64,000 nucleotides of DNA from Streptomyces gelaticus (GCF_014649535.1 NZ_BMTF01000014.1:1-64000), one strand, 5' to 3'; counted from the first letter of the stretch, positions 35,013 to 44,157 are shown. Notes: generated by a model from the sequence alone, not told the origin. Numbers and translations: made by a program.

Positions 35013-37079
35013 TCAGTCGCTGTAGACGCCGGCCTCTCGGAGCGAGTAGCCCCACTCGGTGCCGCGCTCCAGCCCTTGGATCCGTACATAGCGCGCGCGA
35101 GTTCCGGCGAACCGCGCCGTGTCCAGGCCGCCGTCACCGGCGGCCGTGGACCACACCGTCTTCCAGTTCGTGCCGTCTTCCGACAGCTCGACACGGTACG
35201 ACTTCGCGTACGCCGCCTCCCAGTCGAGGGTGACGCGCTTGACCGGCTTCGTGGATCCGAGGTCGATCCGCAGCCACTGGTCGTTGTTCCACTCGCTGGC
35301 CCAGCGGGTGCCCGTGTCGCCGTCCACGGCCCGGCCGGGCGCGAAGCTGACGAACGGGTTCCACCACTCCGACGAGGACGCCGAGGCCGCCGCGCCCGAG
35401 GCCAGGTTCTCCCCGGACTTGTACTTCTCGGAGTTCCCCCAGGTACGGAGGTAGGACTCGGCGCCCGCGAAGAGGTCGTCCACGACCTTCTGGCCGCCGA
35501 CGATCCGGATGTCCTCGATCCAGTCCGGGACCATGCCGTAGTGCGCGGCGCCCGTGGTGTTGAAGTCCCACGTGCGCTCACCGGTGGTCTGCTTGTCGAT
35601 CACCGAGCCGCCGTCCGTACTGCGGAAGGGGTACTTCACCGGGTTCGGGGTGTCCCCGCCCCGCGGGCCCGGCCAGCCGCCGACACCGTTCATGTCGGTG
35701 CCGTAGCCGTAGCCGACCCCGTACTTCTCGCGCAGCGCGTCCGTGCGCCTGGCCTCCGCGCTGAACGCCTCGGAGCCGCTCATGTACTGGCCGGCGAATC
35801 CGCCGAGCTTGTAGAGCCGCTCGGTCCAGCCCATGTCCATCCAGCTGTGCGAGGAGATGACACCCGGGTACGACTCGGATTCCAGGATGTCCAAGGCCCG
35901 ACCCGCGGCCTTGACGCTCATGTGGTCGAGCTCCAGCATCATGCCGCGTTTCATCATGCCGCGTACCGCGTACTCACCCAGGTCGGTCAGCCCACGGGTG
36001 TTGCACTGCGCGTCCGAAGCGTACGTGGGGACGGACACCCCCGCCGGCAGCAGCTTCTCCGCCTGGGGCGCCGCTGCGTTTCCGATGGGGTTGTCGTGCT
36101 GCGGGCCGCGGCAGGTCTCCGTCTTCCAGAAGGTGCCGGTCGACAGGAACTGGCCCGCGTTGATGGCCGTACCGAGTGCACCGGAGTCGTAGCGCACCCC
36201 GCACAGGGCATTGTCGAACTTGTGGCACAGGAACATGCTGCGCACGCCCAATTTGTGCAGCTCGTCCAGGCCGCGGTCGATGTCCTCCTTGCCGCACTGC
36301 GCGACATCCAGGACCTGCTTGCAGCCGAACGGCTCGGAGGTCTCGACCCCCAGGACGACGGCCAGCTTGCCCTGCTCGATGACCTCGCGGGCCTGCGCGC
36401 TGTCGGTGACGATCCGGAACCAGCCCTTGCCCGGACCGCCGTACATCTTGTCGATGAAGGCCTGCATGTCGTACGACTTCTGCGCCTCGAGACGGATGGC
36501 GGTCATCTCGTCGCACCCGCGGTCCTTGAAGAAGTAGACCGAGCAGATCACGCCGTTGGTGACCAGGTCGTTGACCAGCACCCGCTGGCCACCGCGCCAC
36601 GCCCGCTCGATCCAGGCGTAGTAGTTCTGCTGGTGCGTCAGCGAGTCATGGGCGGGCCAGTCCTTGAACGTGGGCCACCCGTCGGGATCGTGCTTGCCGT
36701 CGCCCTTGGTGATGAAGTCGAAGACGGCGAGCGTGCCGTCCGGGTAGTGCTCGGGGCAGTCCTTGAGGGCGTCGGCGACACCCTGTTCCGAAAACGGCTT
36801 GCCGCAGATCAGCCGGCCGCCGAAGCCCTCGTTGGACATGATGTGGTCGTGGACGTCGGCGAAGCCCCTGACACGCCCCTGGGCATCGGTGCCCTTGAAG
36901 GGCTCGCCCGTGACGTTGATCTGCGAGTCGGGCGCGGGCCGCGCGGCCGGGTTCCACCAGCCGGTCTCCGCCGCGGAGCTGGGCATCGGACCGAGCACCA
37001 GGGCCATCACGGTGAGGAGCAGTGACACCACCGCGAGGGATCTGAGTCTGTGGCGCAGAGATTGAACCGTGATCATCAC
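35013..37079 (-). CDS. Secreted metal-dependent hydrolase with C-terminal discoidin (F5/8, CBM32-like) domain
   Basis: A 688-residue protein. Residues 1-37 form a signal peptide (basic start, LAVVSLLLTVMALVLG, cleavage near SSAAE). The body looks like an amidohydrolase/PHP-type metal enzyme: FADVHDHIM, MLELDHMS, ISSHSWMDM and YGTDMNGVG supply histidines and aspartates in the usual order. The last 140 residues (ASGAAASASSSEWWNP to the end) are an F5/8 discoidin domain that would bind sugars. It starts GTG 37079 or ATG 37076 after AAGGA. Its promoter copies the GH36 promoter, so it belongs to the sugar regulon. Reaction and substrate are unknown. Confidence 0.75.
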   Translation of the reverse strand: MMITVQSLRHRLRSLAVVSLLLTVMALVLGPMPSSAAETGWWNPAARPAPDSQINVTGEPFKGTDAQGRVRGFADVHDHIMSNEGFGGRLICGKPFSEQGVADALKDCPEHYPDGTLAVFDFITKGDGKHDPDGWPTFKDWPAHDSLTHQQNYYAWIERAWRGGQRVLVNDLVTNGVICSVYFFKDRGCDEMTAIRLEAQKSYDMQAFIDKMYGGPGKGWFRIVTDSAQAREVIEQGKLAVVLGVETSEPFGCKQVLDVAQCGKEDIDRGLDELHKLGVRSMFLCHKFDNALCGVRYDSGALGTAINAGQFLSTGTFWKTETCRGPQHDNPIGNAAAPQAEKLLPAGVSVPTYASDAQCNTRGLTDLGEYAVRGMMKRGMMLELDHMSVKAAGRALDILESESYPGVISSHSWMDMGWTERLYKLGGFAGQYMSGSEAFSAEARRTDALREKYGVGYGYGTDMNGVGGWPGPRGGDTPNPVKYPFRSTDGGSVIDKQTTGERTWDFNTTGAAHYGMVPDWIEDIRIVGGQKVVDDLFAGAESYLRTWGNSEKYKSGENLASGAAASASSSEWWNPFVSFAPGRAVDGDTGTRWASEWNNDQWLRIDLGSTKPVKRVTLDWEAAYAKSYRVELSEDGTNWKTVWSTAAGDGGLDTARFAGTRARYVRIQGLERGTEWGYSLREAGVYSD

Positions 37080-37083
37080 ATGA

Positions 37084-37168
37084 ATCCTTAAATGTGAGTT
37101 GGGCTCATGTTCCGCTCATACGTTAGGCACCCGAGCCCGCAACGCCAACCCCTCGACGAGGGCTATCG
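37084..37168 (-). promoter_or_regulatory. Promoter of the secreted hydrolase with operator site 3
   Basis: It contains AATGTGAG, TTGGG, CTCATGTT (37091-37111) and the same TTGCGG/TATGAG pair as the GH36 promoter. It is about 90 percent identical to 34702-34785, including a run past the -35. The following bases to 37528 hold no gene; one palindrome is listed separately. Confidence 0.65.
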
Positions 37169-37432
37169 CCGGGAACCAGGGAAGAACTCGCCACCGGAGA
37201 CGCGGTGCTCGCACACCCGGGAGCAGGGGCACCGATTCCGGCTGCCGAGATCACGGAGTGCGCGGCGGACATCTGAACCCCGCCGTCACCGTGGCACTGT
37301 GGCGTCTGGGGACATTTCCCGGGCGGGCCGTCGTCCTGTACACGGCCCGACCGTGAACGGCCGCTGTGGTTGCGGCACTTCACTGCCGTACCGCCTCACG
37401 CCTCGCGAAGAGCGGCCGCCGACGACCGAGAC

Positions 37433-37446
37433 TTGAACATGTTCAA
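37433..37446. promoter_or_regulatory. 14-bp perfect palindrome upstream of the lipoprotein gene
   Basis: TTGAACATGTTCAA, ending 82 bp before the lipoprotein start. It could be an operator. It does not have the 4-base centre of an actinobacterial LexA box. Confidence 0.35.
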
Positions 37447-37528
37447 ACTCCGTGCCAGGGTACGGCGTGGGTTCTTGATTCCACTGGTCGCGCACGCGGC
37501 CTGCGGACCCCGCTAGGGGTGGAGTGTC

Positions 37529-37987
37529 TTGCGATACTGTCGTACTGCGCTGATCTTGCTCGCCATGGCCCTTGCCCTCACGGCCTGCGGCAGGCTCACC
37601 GTCATGCCGCCGCCCGAGGGTGAACCGGTCGTTCTGAAGCCTGCCGAACTTGCGACCACGTGGACCGATGCCGAAGGCGGCACCCTCACGCTGAAGCAGG
37701 GCGGAACGTTCATCGCCGATAAAGTCTGCGTCGCCGTCAGCTGGTACGACGGCTTGACCTGGTCCGGAACAGGCACCTGGGAGCAAGGCTCCAACAAGAA
37801 GCAAAGCCTCGTCGGTCTGTCCTTCGACGCCGATCACTCCGTCGACCCCTATCACCCCGAAAGGGGTGAGCGGGAGCCTGCCCCCTACGCCGCCTTGAGG
37901 CAAGGCAAGGTCCTGAAGCTCTGGGTCGCCATCGGCGATCCGGACAACGATTATCCGAACTGTGTCCTGACCAGCCCGGCGAGTTGA
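37529..37987 (+). CDS. Small lipoprotein
   Basis: A 152-residue protein with a signal peptide ending in a lipobox (LALTACG, lipidated C20). The mature part is beta-rich (ATTWTDAEGGTLTLKQGGTF, LVGLSFDADHS) like small extracytoplasmic barrel proteins. The start is TTG after GGTGGAG. It would be anchored on the outer face of the membrane. The function is unknown. Confidence 0.75.
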   Translation: MRYCRTALILLAMALALTACGRLTVMPPPEGEPVVLKPAELATTWTDAEGGTLTLKQGGTFIADKVCVAVSWYDGLTWSGTGTWEQGSNKKQSLVGLSFDADHSVDPYHPERGEREPAPYAALRQGKVLKLWVAIGDPDNDYPNCVLTSPAS

Positions 37988-38283
37988 CTCGGTTGCCGCG
38001 TGGCCGGGCGAGCTGCACACGGTCCGGCATCGCACATGAGCGGTTTTAGTCGATCGTGTCCCCCTGCCGTGATCAAGGGAATCAGCCTTCGGTAGTGCCG
38101 GGGAGGGCCTCGGTGTCGACGGTGGCGTAGATGGTGGCCATGCTCTCTTCGGTGCGTCGGCTGGCGACGAGGCTGATCAACGGGGAAATCGCTCCCGCCG
38201 GCCTGGTGACGGTTGACTATGGTATCCGTGTCATGCGCCCCGAAGGCCCCGAGGACCACGACCCAGTTCCTTCACGCGGATAC
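37988..38283. other. Gene-free stretch between lipoprotein and sensor kinase
   Basis: No gene. One minus frame ends at 38082 with RRTEESMATIYATVDTEALP, possibly a relic. I see no family and no start. Confidence 0.3.
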
Positions 38284-39573
38284 TCAATCCGGTAGGGACG
38301 GCGTGGCGGGGAGGCGGAGCGTGGCGACGGCTCCGCCGTCGGGCGCGTTCGAGAACTCCAGGCCGGCACCGAGCACGCGGGCCTGCCCGAGTGCGATGGT
38401 CAGGCCCAGGCCGTGCCCGAGCTTCCTGCCGTTCTGCGACTGGCTCCGGAACCGTTGCGGACCGTGGTCGAGGAGATGGTCGGGGTAACCGTCCCCGTGG
38501 TCCCGTACGGTCACGACCGGGCCGTCAACGGTCAGCGTCACGGGTGGCCGGCCGTGCTCGTGGGCGTTGCCCACGAGGTTGCCCACTACGCGTTCGAGCC
38601 TGCGCCGGTCGGTTTGCACGCTGACGTCCCGGACGACTTGGACCTTTGTCTCAAGACCGGTGGCCCGTGCCGCGCGCTCGACCATTGGCCCCAGTCTGTG
38701 GGTGTCGTGCTCGGCGCGCTCCACCTGAGCGTCGAGGCGGGAGATCTCCAAGAGGTCCTCGGTCAGCCGACGCAGCGTCTGGATGCGGTCGCGCACCATG
38801 TCCGTGGGGCGGCCGGGCTCCAGCAGTTCGGACGCCATGAGCAGTCCGGCGAGAGGGGTGCGCAGTTCGTGGGAGACATCAGCGGTGAAGCGTTGCTCGC
38901 TGTGCAGCTTGTACTGCAAGGTGGCGGCCATCGCGTCGAGCGCGGCCGCCACGGCGGCCGCCTCGTCCCCGTCCCGGCCGGAGCCCGGGGTGTGGGGGGC
39001 GTTCACACGGGCGTCGAGATCCCCGGCGCTGATCCGGCGGGCTACCTGGGCGGTGCGGCGCAGCCTTCTGGTGAGTCGCGACACCGAGATCAGCCCGGCG
39101 AGCAGGGTGATGCCGGTCGCGGCGACCGAGGAGACAAGGATGGCCCGGTCCAGTCTGCGGATGGTGGCGGCCCGGCTGCTGTAGTCCTGGCGTACCGCCA
39201 GGACCTTGCCCCCGGAAACGGGGGTGGCGGCCCACATCGTCGGGCGGCCGCGATGGTCGGCGAGCTGACTGGCGCGTTCCTGGTCCTTGAGGACGATGCG
39301 GCGGAGAGCGGCGGGGAGGCCCGGCGGATCCACCGCGGTGTTGGGACCGAGCGGCTGGCCCGCGGTGAACGCGGGTAGGGTCCGCTCCAGTTCGTCCAGG
39401 GCCGCTCGGCGGGCGCGGCTCTGACTGTCCGCACTGACCTGGACGTGCACCAGAGTTCCGAGGAGTACGGCCAGCAGGCAGCAGACGGCGGTGAGGAAAG
39501 CCGCGAACTTCCAGTGCAGTGTCCTCGTCCAGGAGGGCATCCGCAAACGGTTCTTCAGGGGCGGTGTGCTCAC
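38284..39573 (-). CDS. Sensor histidine kinase
   Basis: A 429-residue membrane kinase. Helix 1 (about 22-44), an extracytoplasmic sensor of about 100 residues, helix 2 (about 144-165), a HAMP linker, then HisKA with FTADVSHELRTPLAGL (H235) and an ATPase domain with GNLVGNAHEHG (N box), HGDGYPD and GHGLGL (G boxes). GTG 39573 overlaps the upstream lipoprotein stop (GTGA). A lipoprotein-kinase pair resembles CseA-CseC, but no response regulator or sigma factor is adjacent, so the partner must be elsewhere. Confidence 0.92.
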   Translation of the reverse strand: MSTPPLKNRLRMPSWTRTLHWKFAAFLTAVCCLLAVLLGTLVHVQVSADSQSRARRAALDELERTLPAFTAGQPLGPNTAVDPPGLPAALRRIVLKDQERASQLADHRGRPTMWAATPVSGGKVLAVRQDYSSRAATIRRLDRAILVSSVAATGITLLAGLISVSRLTRRLRRTAQVARRISAGDLDARVNAPHTPGSGRDGDEAAAVAAALDAMAATLQYKLHSEQRFTADVSHELRTPLAGLLMASELLEPGRPTDMVRDRIQTLRRLTEDLLEISRLDAQVERAEHDTHRLGPMVERAARATGLETKVQVVRDVSVQTDRRRLERVVGNLVGNAHEHGRPPVTLTVDGPVVTVRDHGDGYPDHLLDHGPQRFRSQSQNGRKLGHGLGLTIALGQARVLGAGLEFSNAPDGGAVATLRLPATPSLPD

Positions 39574-40280
39574 TGCCCGGGCTCCGGGGAGGGAGCGAGG
39601 GTCTTTCGGTCGTACTCCATCTCTTTGCTCATCATGATCTGATGGGCGCTGTCCCACGAGAAGACTGTGCGTGCTTCGTATCCGGCGGAGTCCGAGGACT
39701 CCCGCATGACCAGATCGCCGTCCGCCACCTCGACGGACAGCACCCTTCCCACGGTATTCAGGATCTGGGTCACTGCCCCGTTCCGAATCCTGTAGACCCA
39801 CAGGACCAGCGCGTGCTGCCTCTCCTCGATGCCGATGATCAACTCGTCCTTCCCGTCTCCTGTCAGGTCCTTGTACTCGGGGGTCCGCACGGGGCACTGG
39901 TCTGGTTCGGCGGAGCAGCGGCTGATCCGTTTCTGCATGTTCTCGTCGAATGCGGGCCGCTGGCGCCGGGCATCGGCTGCAATCTGCGCCGCGACGACGG
40001 AGTCGGCGTCGAGCTGCCGGATGTCTCCGGAGGGCACCTCGGGCAACCCGGGAAGAGGTGTCGGTTCCTCAGGTCCGTACCAGTCCGGCGCGGGGCGCGG
40101 CGCCGGGGGCTTCTCGGGCCACAGTCGAACCGGGGCGGGCGCGACCGAGGCGTGTCCGGCGGACTGGGGCTCCCCGGCTTCCACGCACCCGCCCAGGAGC
40201 GCTGACGCGCCCGTCACCGCGAGAACACCCGACATGGTCCGCAACGGACGGGCGGCAGGCAGGCGACGGAGAAGAGACAC
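39570..40280 (-). CDS. Lipoprotein coupled to the sensor kinase
   Basis: About 236 residues. The signal peptide is VSLLRRLPAARPLRTMSGVL and continues to a lipobox ALLGGC (C32). A proline-rich spacer follows, then a globular domain with the calcium-loop-like YKDLTGDGKDELIIGIE, as in FG-GAP/integrin-type repeats, and further strands. I chose GTG 40280; an in-frame ATG at 40352 would spoil the signal peptide. Overlap with the kinase suggests that it senses or modulates signal input outside the membrane, like CseA. Confidence 0.78.
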   Translation of the reverse strand: MSLLRRLPAARPLRTMSGVLAVTGASALLGGCVEAGEPQSAGHASVAPAPVRLWPEKPPAPRPAPDWYGPEEPTPLPGLPEVPSGDIRQLDADSVVAAQIAADARRQRPAFDENMQKRISRCSAEPDQCPVRTPEYKDLTGDGKDELIIGIEERQHALVLWVYRIRNGAVTQILNTVGRVLSVEVADGDLVMRESSDSAGYEARTVFSWDSAHQIMMSKEMEYDRKTLAPSPEPGQ

Positions 40281-40391
40281 AGAGCGTCCAGGGGCAGGGC
40301 GAAGACATACAGAAGAGATGATAAGCCCCACCCATGGCGACGGCGAAAGCACAGCAGCAGGACTCGGGCGGCGATCTGGAGTTGTACGGGC

Positions 40392-40979
40392 TTATACGGA
40401 CACCTCGGTGTCCGGGGTGGTACGGCAGCCAAAGGTCTGGAGCAACTCCAGTGCCTGCGGCCATTCCCCGTAGCCCGATGCGGGATTGAGGTGTCCCACC
40501 GGGCCGATGTTCACCAGGCGGCTGCCCCAGGCGCGGGCCAGTTCGGCGACCCGGTCGAGGCGGGCCAGGGGGTCGTTCGTGCTCGCTGCGACGACGCTGG
40601 GGAACGGCAGCGGGTTACGGCGGACCGGCAGCCATCCGTTCTCGCGCAGGGTCTGCGGTCCGGGGTGACCGTCGGGCAGCGGGGTGTCGAAGTCCGGCGG
40701 TGTCGCGAGCAGCGCGCCGTGCACCGGGCGGCGGTGCCGGGCCGCCCAGTGCACGGTGGTGAGCACTCCGGCACTGTGCGCGACGAGCACCACCGGCCCT
40801 TGGATCCGGGACAGCGTGTCGTTCAAGGCCATCACCCGTGCGTCGCGGCTGAGTCCGGCGTCCGTCGGGGACGGCACGGTGACGGCGCCGGCGATCCGGG
40901 CGGCGAGCACCGTCTGCCAGTGGTCGGGGACGTGGTCGCGCAGTCCGGGCACCAGCACGACCGTGGGGGTGGGATTCAT
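40392..40979 (-). CDS. RBBP9/YdeN-family serine hydrolase
   Basis: A 195-residue alpha/beta hydrolase. The nucleophile elbow is VAHSAG (S69), with D136 (STNDP) and H163 (PVGHLN) completing the triad. VVLVPGLRDHVPDHWQ is the family's N-terminal block. The ATG overlaps the upstream MFS stop, so it is the last gene of the BKACE operon. The substrate is unknown; it may trim an ester or thioester made by the pathway. Confidence 0.85.
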   Translation of the reverse strand: MNPTPTVVLVPGLRDHVPDHWQTVLAARIAGAVTVPSPTDAGLSRDARVMALNDTLSRIQGPVVLVAHSAGVLTTVHWAARHRRPVHGALLATPPDFDTPLPDGHPGPQTLRENGWLPVRRNPLPFPSVVAASTNDPLARLDRVAELARAWGSRLVNIGPVGHLNPASGYGEWPQALELLQTFGCRTTPDTEVSV

Positions 40980-42265
40980 GTCGGGAGCTCCGATCTTCTG
41001 AGGGCCCAGGCCGAGACCGAGACGAGGCCCCTGTCGTAGTGGCGTCTGCCGAGAGCGAAGGCCAGGCCGGCCACGAGCGAGACGAGCGGGATCACCTGGA
41101 GTGCGGCGCGCAGGCCCATGCGGTCGGCGAGCATCCCGGTCACCGCGGGTCCGGGTGCCAGGCCCAGCAGGCTGTTGGCGAGGGTGAGCGTGGCCATGGC
41201 CGTCGCCGCGACGGCGGCCGGGGTCAGGCTCACCACCATGGCGGCGGCAGGTCCCGCGGTGGCATTGGACAGCAGTATGCCCGCGCCGACGAGAACGAGT
41301 TGCGGTGCGCCGGGAGGGAGTTGGAACCCTGCCGTGAGCAGTGTCAGCGATCCGGTACTGCAGATGACGGCGACGGTCCATTTGAGATGCGGATTCCCGC
41401 GTCCGAGCCGGTCGCAGACCATACCGCCGCCGATCATGCCGATCCCGGTGATCAGTGCGAAGACCCCCGCGGCGAGTCCGGCCTCGGCGGTTGCCAGGCC
41501 GTAGGAGCGATCGAGGAAACTGGGCATCCAGGCCAGCAGCGCCATCGCGATGAACATCTGCAGCCCACTGCCCACATAGGCGCACAGTACGGAGACGGAG
41601 GAGAACAGCCTCGGCAGGAGCGTCCGCACCGGCCACCCGGCGGCGTCCGGTGCGCCGCCGAGTCCGACGTCTGCCGCTGCCAGTTTCCGCTCCGTAACGA
41701 CGATGCCGTAGACCGCTGCCAGGACCAGTCCGAACAGGCCCATGACCGCGAAGGTCCAGCGCCAGCCGAGGTATTGGGCCACGACACCGCCGATCGACAC
41801 CCCGAGTACGGATCCGAAGGCGCCGCCCGCGATGAACGCTCCTGAAAGGGTGGCCCGCAGGCCCGCCGGGAAGACGCTCAGCACCACCGCGATGCCGACG
41901 CTCCCGTACGCCGCCTCGCCCACGCCGACCATGAAGCGGCCCAGGAACATCTGTCCGTAGCTCGCGGAAACGGCGCAGCCCAGGGTCGCCAGGCTCCACA
42001 CCACCGCCGCCAGGACAAGGCTCCTGACCCGACCCCACCGGTCGGCGAGCAGCGACAGCGGGAAGGTCAGCAGCCCGACCATCAGGGCGACGATGCCGCT
42101 CAGGGAGCCCAACTGGGCGTCGGACAGCAGCCATTGGGCCTTCAGCAGCGGGAACACCGCGTTCAGGACCTGCCGCGACATGTAGTCGGACAGAAGCAGG
42201 CCGAAGCTGAGGGCGAACACCAGCCACGCGTATCGGCGGGTCACCGGCTCAGCAGGGCCGGTCAC
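40976..42265 (-). CDS. MFS transporter, probable organic acid importer
   Basis: A 429-residue, 12-helix protein of the anion/aromatic-acid type. It has SDYMSRQVLNAVFPLLKAQW in helix 1, motif A LADRWGRVRS, and FMVGVGEAAYGS. GTG 42265 overlaps the dioxygenase stop by 17 bp. Located among catabolic enzymes, it likely brings in the pathway substrate. Confidence 0.85.
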   Translation of the reverse strand: MTGPAEPVTRRYAWLVFALSFGLLLSDYMSRQVLNAVFPLLKAQWLLSDAQLGSLSGIVALMVGLLTFPLSLLADRWGRVRSLVLAAVVWSLATLGCAVSASYGQMFLGRFMVGVGEAAYGSVGIAVVLSVFPAGLRATLSGAFIAGGAFGSVLGVSIGGVVAQYLGWRWTFAVMGLFGLVLAAVYGIVVTERKLAAADVGLGGAPDAAGWPVRTLLPRLFSSVSVLCAYVGSGLQMFIAMALLAWMPSFLDRSYGLATAEAGLAAGVFALITGIGMIGGGMVCDRLGRGNPHLKWTVAVICSTGSLTLLTAGFQLPPGAPQLVLVGAGILLSNATAGPAAAMVVSLTPAAVAATAMATLTLANSLLGLAPGPAVTGMLADRMGLRAALQVIPLVSLVAGLAFALGRRHYDRGLVSVSAWALRRSELPT

Positions 42266-43124
42266 CGGCGATCCCGGCGCGCTCCATCTTGCGGACGGCC
42301 GGCCAGTAGTCCTGGACGGCGTAGTGCTGGGTCGAGCGGTTGTCCCAGATGGCCACGCTGTTCGTGGTCCAGCGCCAGCGGACCTGGTACTCGGGGATCG
42401 CGGCCTGGCTGATCAGGTAGTTCAGCAGGAGGTTGGCGCCGGGGGCGTGGTCCTGACCGTACCGAACGTTCTCGGGGGTGTGGTGGTTGACGAAATGGGT
42501 GGTGAAGGCGTTGACGAAGAGGATCTTCTCCCCGGTCTCCGGGTGGGTGCGGACCACCGGGTGCTCCGGGTCCGGGTAGCGGGCCTTGAGCCGGTGGCGC
42601 TGTTCCATCGGCAGGACCGCGCCGAAGCTCGCTTCGATGCTGTGCCGGGCTCGCAGGCCGTCGATCTGTGTGCGGATGTGCTCGGGGAGCCTGCGGTACG
42701 CCTCGGCCATGTTCACCCAGATCGTGTCGCCACCCACCTCGGGGGTCTCGACGCAGCGCAGCACGGCACCCATGGGCGGGCAGTCGCGCCATGTCGCATC
42801 ACAGTGCAGGGCGTTCTCGTAGTGCTCGGGCTTGCTGTCCAGGTCCTTGTAGATGCGGACGAGGCCCGGGTGGTCCGGGTCGCTGCCGAGGACCGGGTGG
42901 TCCTCCAACGGGCCGAGGCGGGAAGCGAAGGCGACGTGCTCGGCGCGGGTCATGTCCTGGTCACGCAGGAACAACACTTTGTGGCGGAGCAGAAGTTGTT
43001 TGATCTCGGCGTGGAGGGCGGAGTCGTGGGCGGCATCGCTGAGCTGGACACCGTGCAGTTCGGCACCGATGGTGCAGGTCAGCGGTTCGACCTGGATCCG
43101 GGTACGGGTGGAGGTCTGCGTCAT
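42249..43124 (-). CDS. TauD/TfdA-family Fe(II)/2-oxoglutarate dioxygenase
   Basis: A 291-residue dioxygenase. Iron ligands are H107 and D109 (ALHCDATW) and the distal H267 (NRSTQHYAV); the arginines of RKMERAGIAGD fit 2-oxoglutarate binding. ATG 43124 follows AGGAG. The family hydroxylates or cleaves sulfonates, phenoxyacids, carnitine-like and other small acids. Here it is third in the BKACE operon, so it may open the substrate before or after thioester formation. Confidence 0.92.
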   Translation of the reverse strand: MTQTSTRTRIQVEPLTCTIGAELHGVQLSDAAHDSALHAEIKQLLLRHKVLFLRDQDMTRAEHVAFASRLGPLEDHPVLGSDPDHPGLVRIYKDLDSKPEHYENALHCDATWRDCPPMGAVLRCVETPEVGGDTIWVNMAEAYRRLPEHIRTQIDGLRARHSIEASFGAVLPMEQRHRLKARYPDPEHPVVRTHPETGEKILFVNAFTTHFVNHHTPENVRYGQDHAPGANLLLNYLISQAAIPEYQVRWRWTTNSVAIWDNRSTQHYAVQDYWPAVRKMERAGIAGDRPC

Positions 43125-43159
43125 TGCACTCTCCTGGGGCGGTTGAGGAAATGAGGGGT

Positions 43160-44131
43160 TCAGGGGATGAGGACGGACGAACCAGTGGTACGGCCCGCTT
43201 CCAGTGCGCGGTGCGCCGCCACCGCGTCGTCGAGGGCGTATCGCTGGTTGACACGGATCGCGATCCGGCCGGCGGCGACGTGTCCGAACAGTTCGTCGGC
43301 CAGACCGTCCCGTTCGGCGGGCTCGGCGATGTAGTCGGCCAGGGCGGGTCGGGTGACGAACAACGAGCCGTGGACGGCGAGTTGCATCGCGTCGAGGGGC
43401 GGCACACCGGACGCCGTGCCGAAGCAGACCAGTAGGCCGCGGCGGCGAAGCGAGGCCATGGACCCGGCGACGGTGTCCTTGCCGATGCTGTCGAGGACGA
43501 GGGGCACGCCTACCCCGTCGGTCAACTCCCGTACCCGCTCGGCGACATCCTCCCTGCGGTACAGGATGGTGTGGTCGCAACCATGGGCACGGGCGAGTTC
43601 GGCCTTCGCCTCCGTGGAGACCGTGCCGATCACGGTGAGGCCGAGCAGCTTCGCCCACTGGCAGATGATCAGCCCGACCCCGCCCGCGGCGGCGTGCAGC
43701 AGGATCGTGTCGCCGTGCTTGAGCGGATGGATCCGGCGCAGCAGGTAGGCGGCAGTGAGACCGCGCATGGTCATCGCGGCAGCGGTCTCGCAGTCGATGC
43801 CGTCGGGCAGCCGGATCAGGGGGTCGGCGGGCATGATCCGTTCGGTACTGTAGGCGCCGAGCGGGCTGCCGGTGTACGTGACGCGGTCGCCCTCGGCGAC
43901 GTGGGTGACTCCCGCGCCGACGGCCTCGACGATGCCGGCGCCCTCGACACCGAGACCGGCGGGCAGCGGCGCCGGGTAGAGTCCGGTGCGGAAGTAGGTG
44001 TCGGCGAAGTTGAGGCCGATGGCCTCGTGCCGAACGCGGACCTCTCCGGGGCCCGGGTCGCCCACGGTGACCTGCTCCAGTCGCAGGACATCGGGGCCGC
44101 CGGTCTCGTGGAAGCGGATGGCGTGTGCCAT
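43160..44131 (-). CDS. NADPH:quinone oxidoreductase-like zinc-free MDR enzyme
   Basis: A 323-residue medium-chain reductase of the quinone oxidoreductase type. The cofactor fold has HAAAGGVGLIICQWAKLLG, and the N-terminal IGLNFADTYFRTGLYP block is the family mark. The zinc-binding residues of alcohol dehydrogenases are absent. It probably reduces an enone or quinone with NADPH. It is 26 bp behind BKACE and part of the same operon. Confidence 0.9.
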   Translation of the reverse strand: MAHAIRFHETGGPDVLRLEQVTVGDPGPGEVRVRHEAIGLNFADTYFRTGLYPAPLPAGLGVEGAGIVEAVGAGVTHVAEGDRVTYTGSPLGAYSTERIMPADPLIRLPDGIDCETAAAMTMRGLTAAYLLRRIHPLKHGDTILLHAAAGGVGLIICQWAKLLGLTVIGTVSTEAKAELARAHGCDHTILYRREDVAERVRELTDGVGVPLVLDSIGKDTVAGSMASLRRRGLLVCFGTASGVPPLDAMQLAVHGSLFVTRPALADYIAEPAERDGLADELFGHVAAGRIAIRVNQRYALDDAVAAHRALEAGRTTGSSVLIP

Positions 44132-44157
44132 GGGATGCTCTCTTCGTTCGGCGGTGG

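Noticed and set aside
37433..37446. A LexA/SOS box at TTGAACATGTTCAA
   Set aside because: An actinobacterial SOS box needs four bases between GAAC and GTTC; here there are two.
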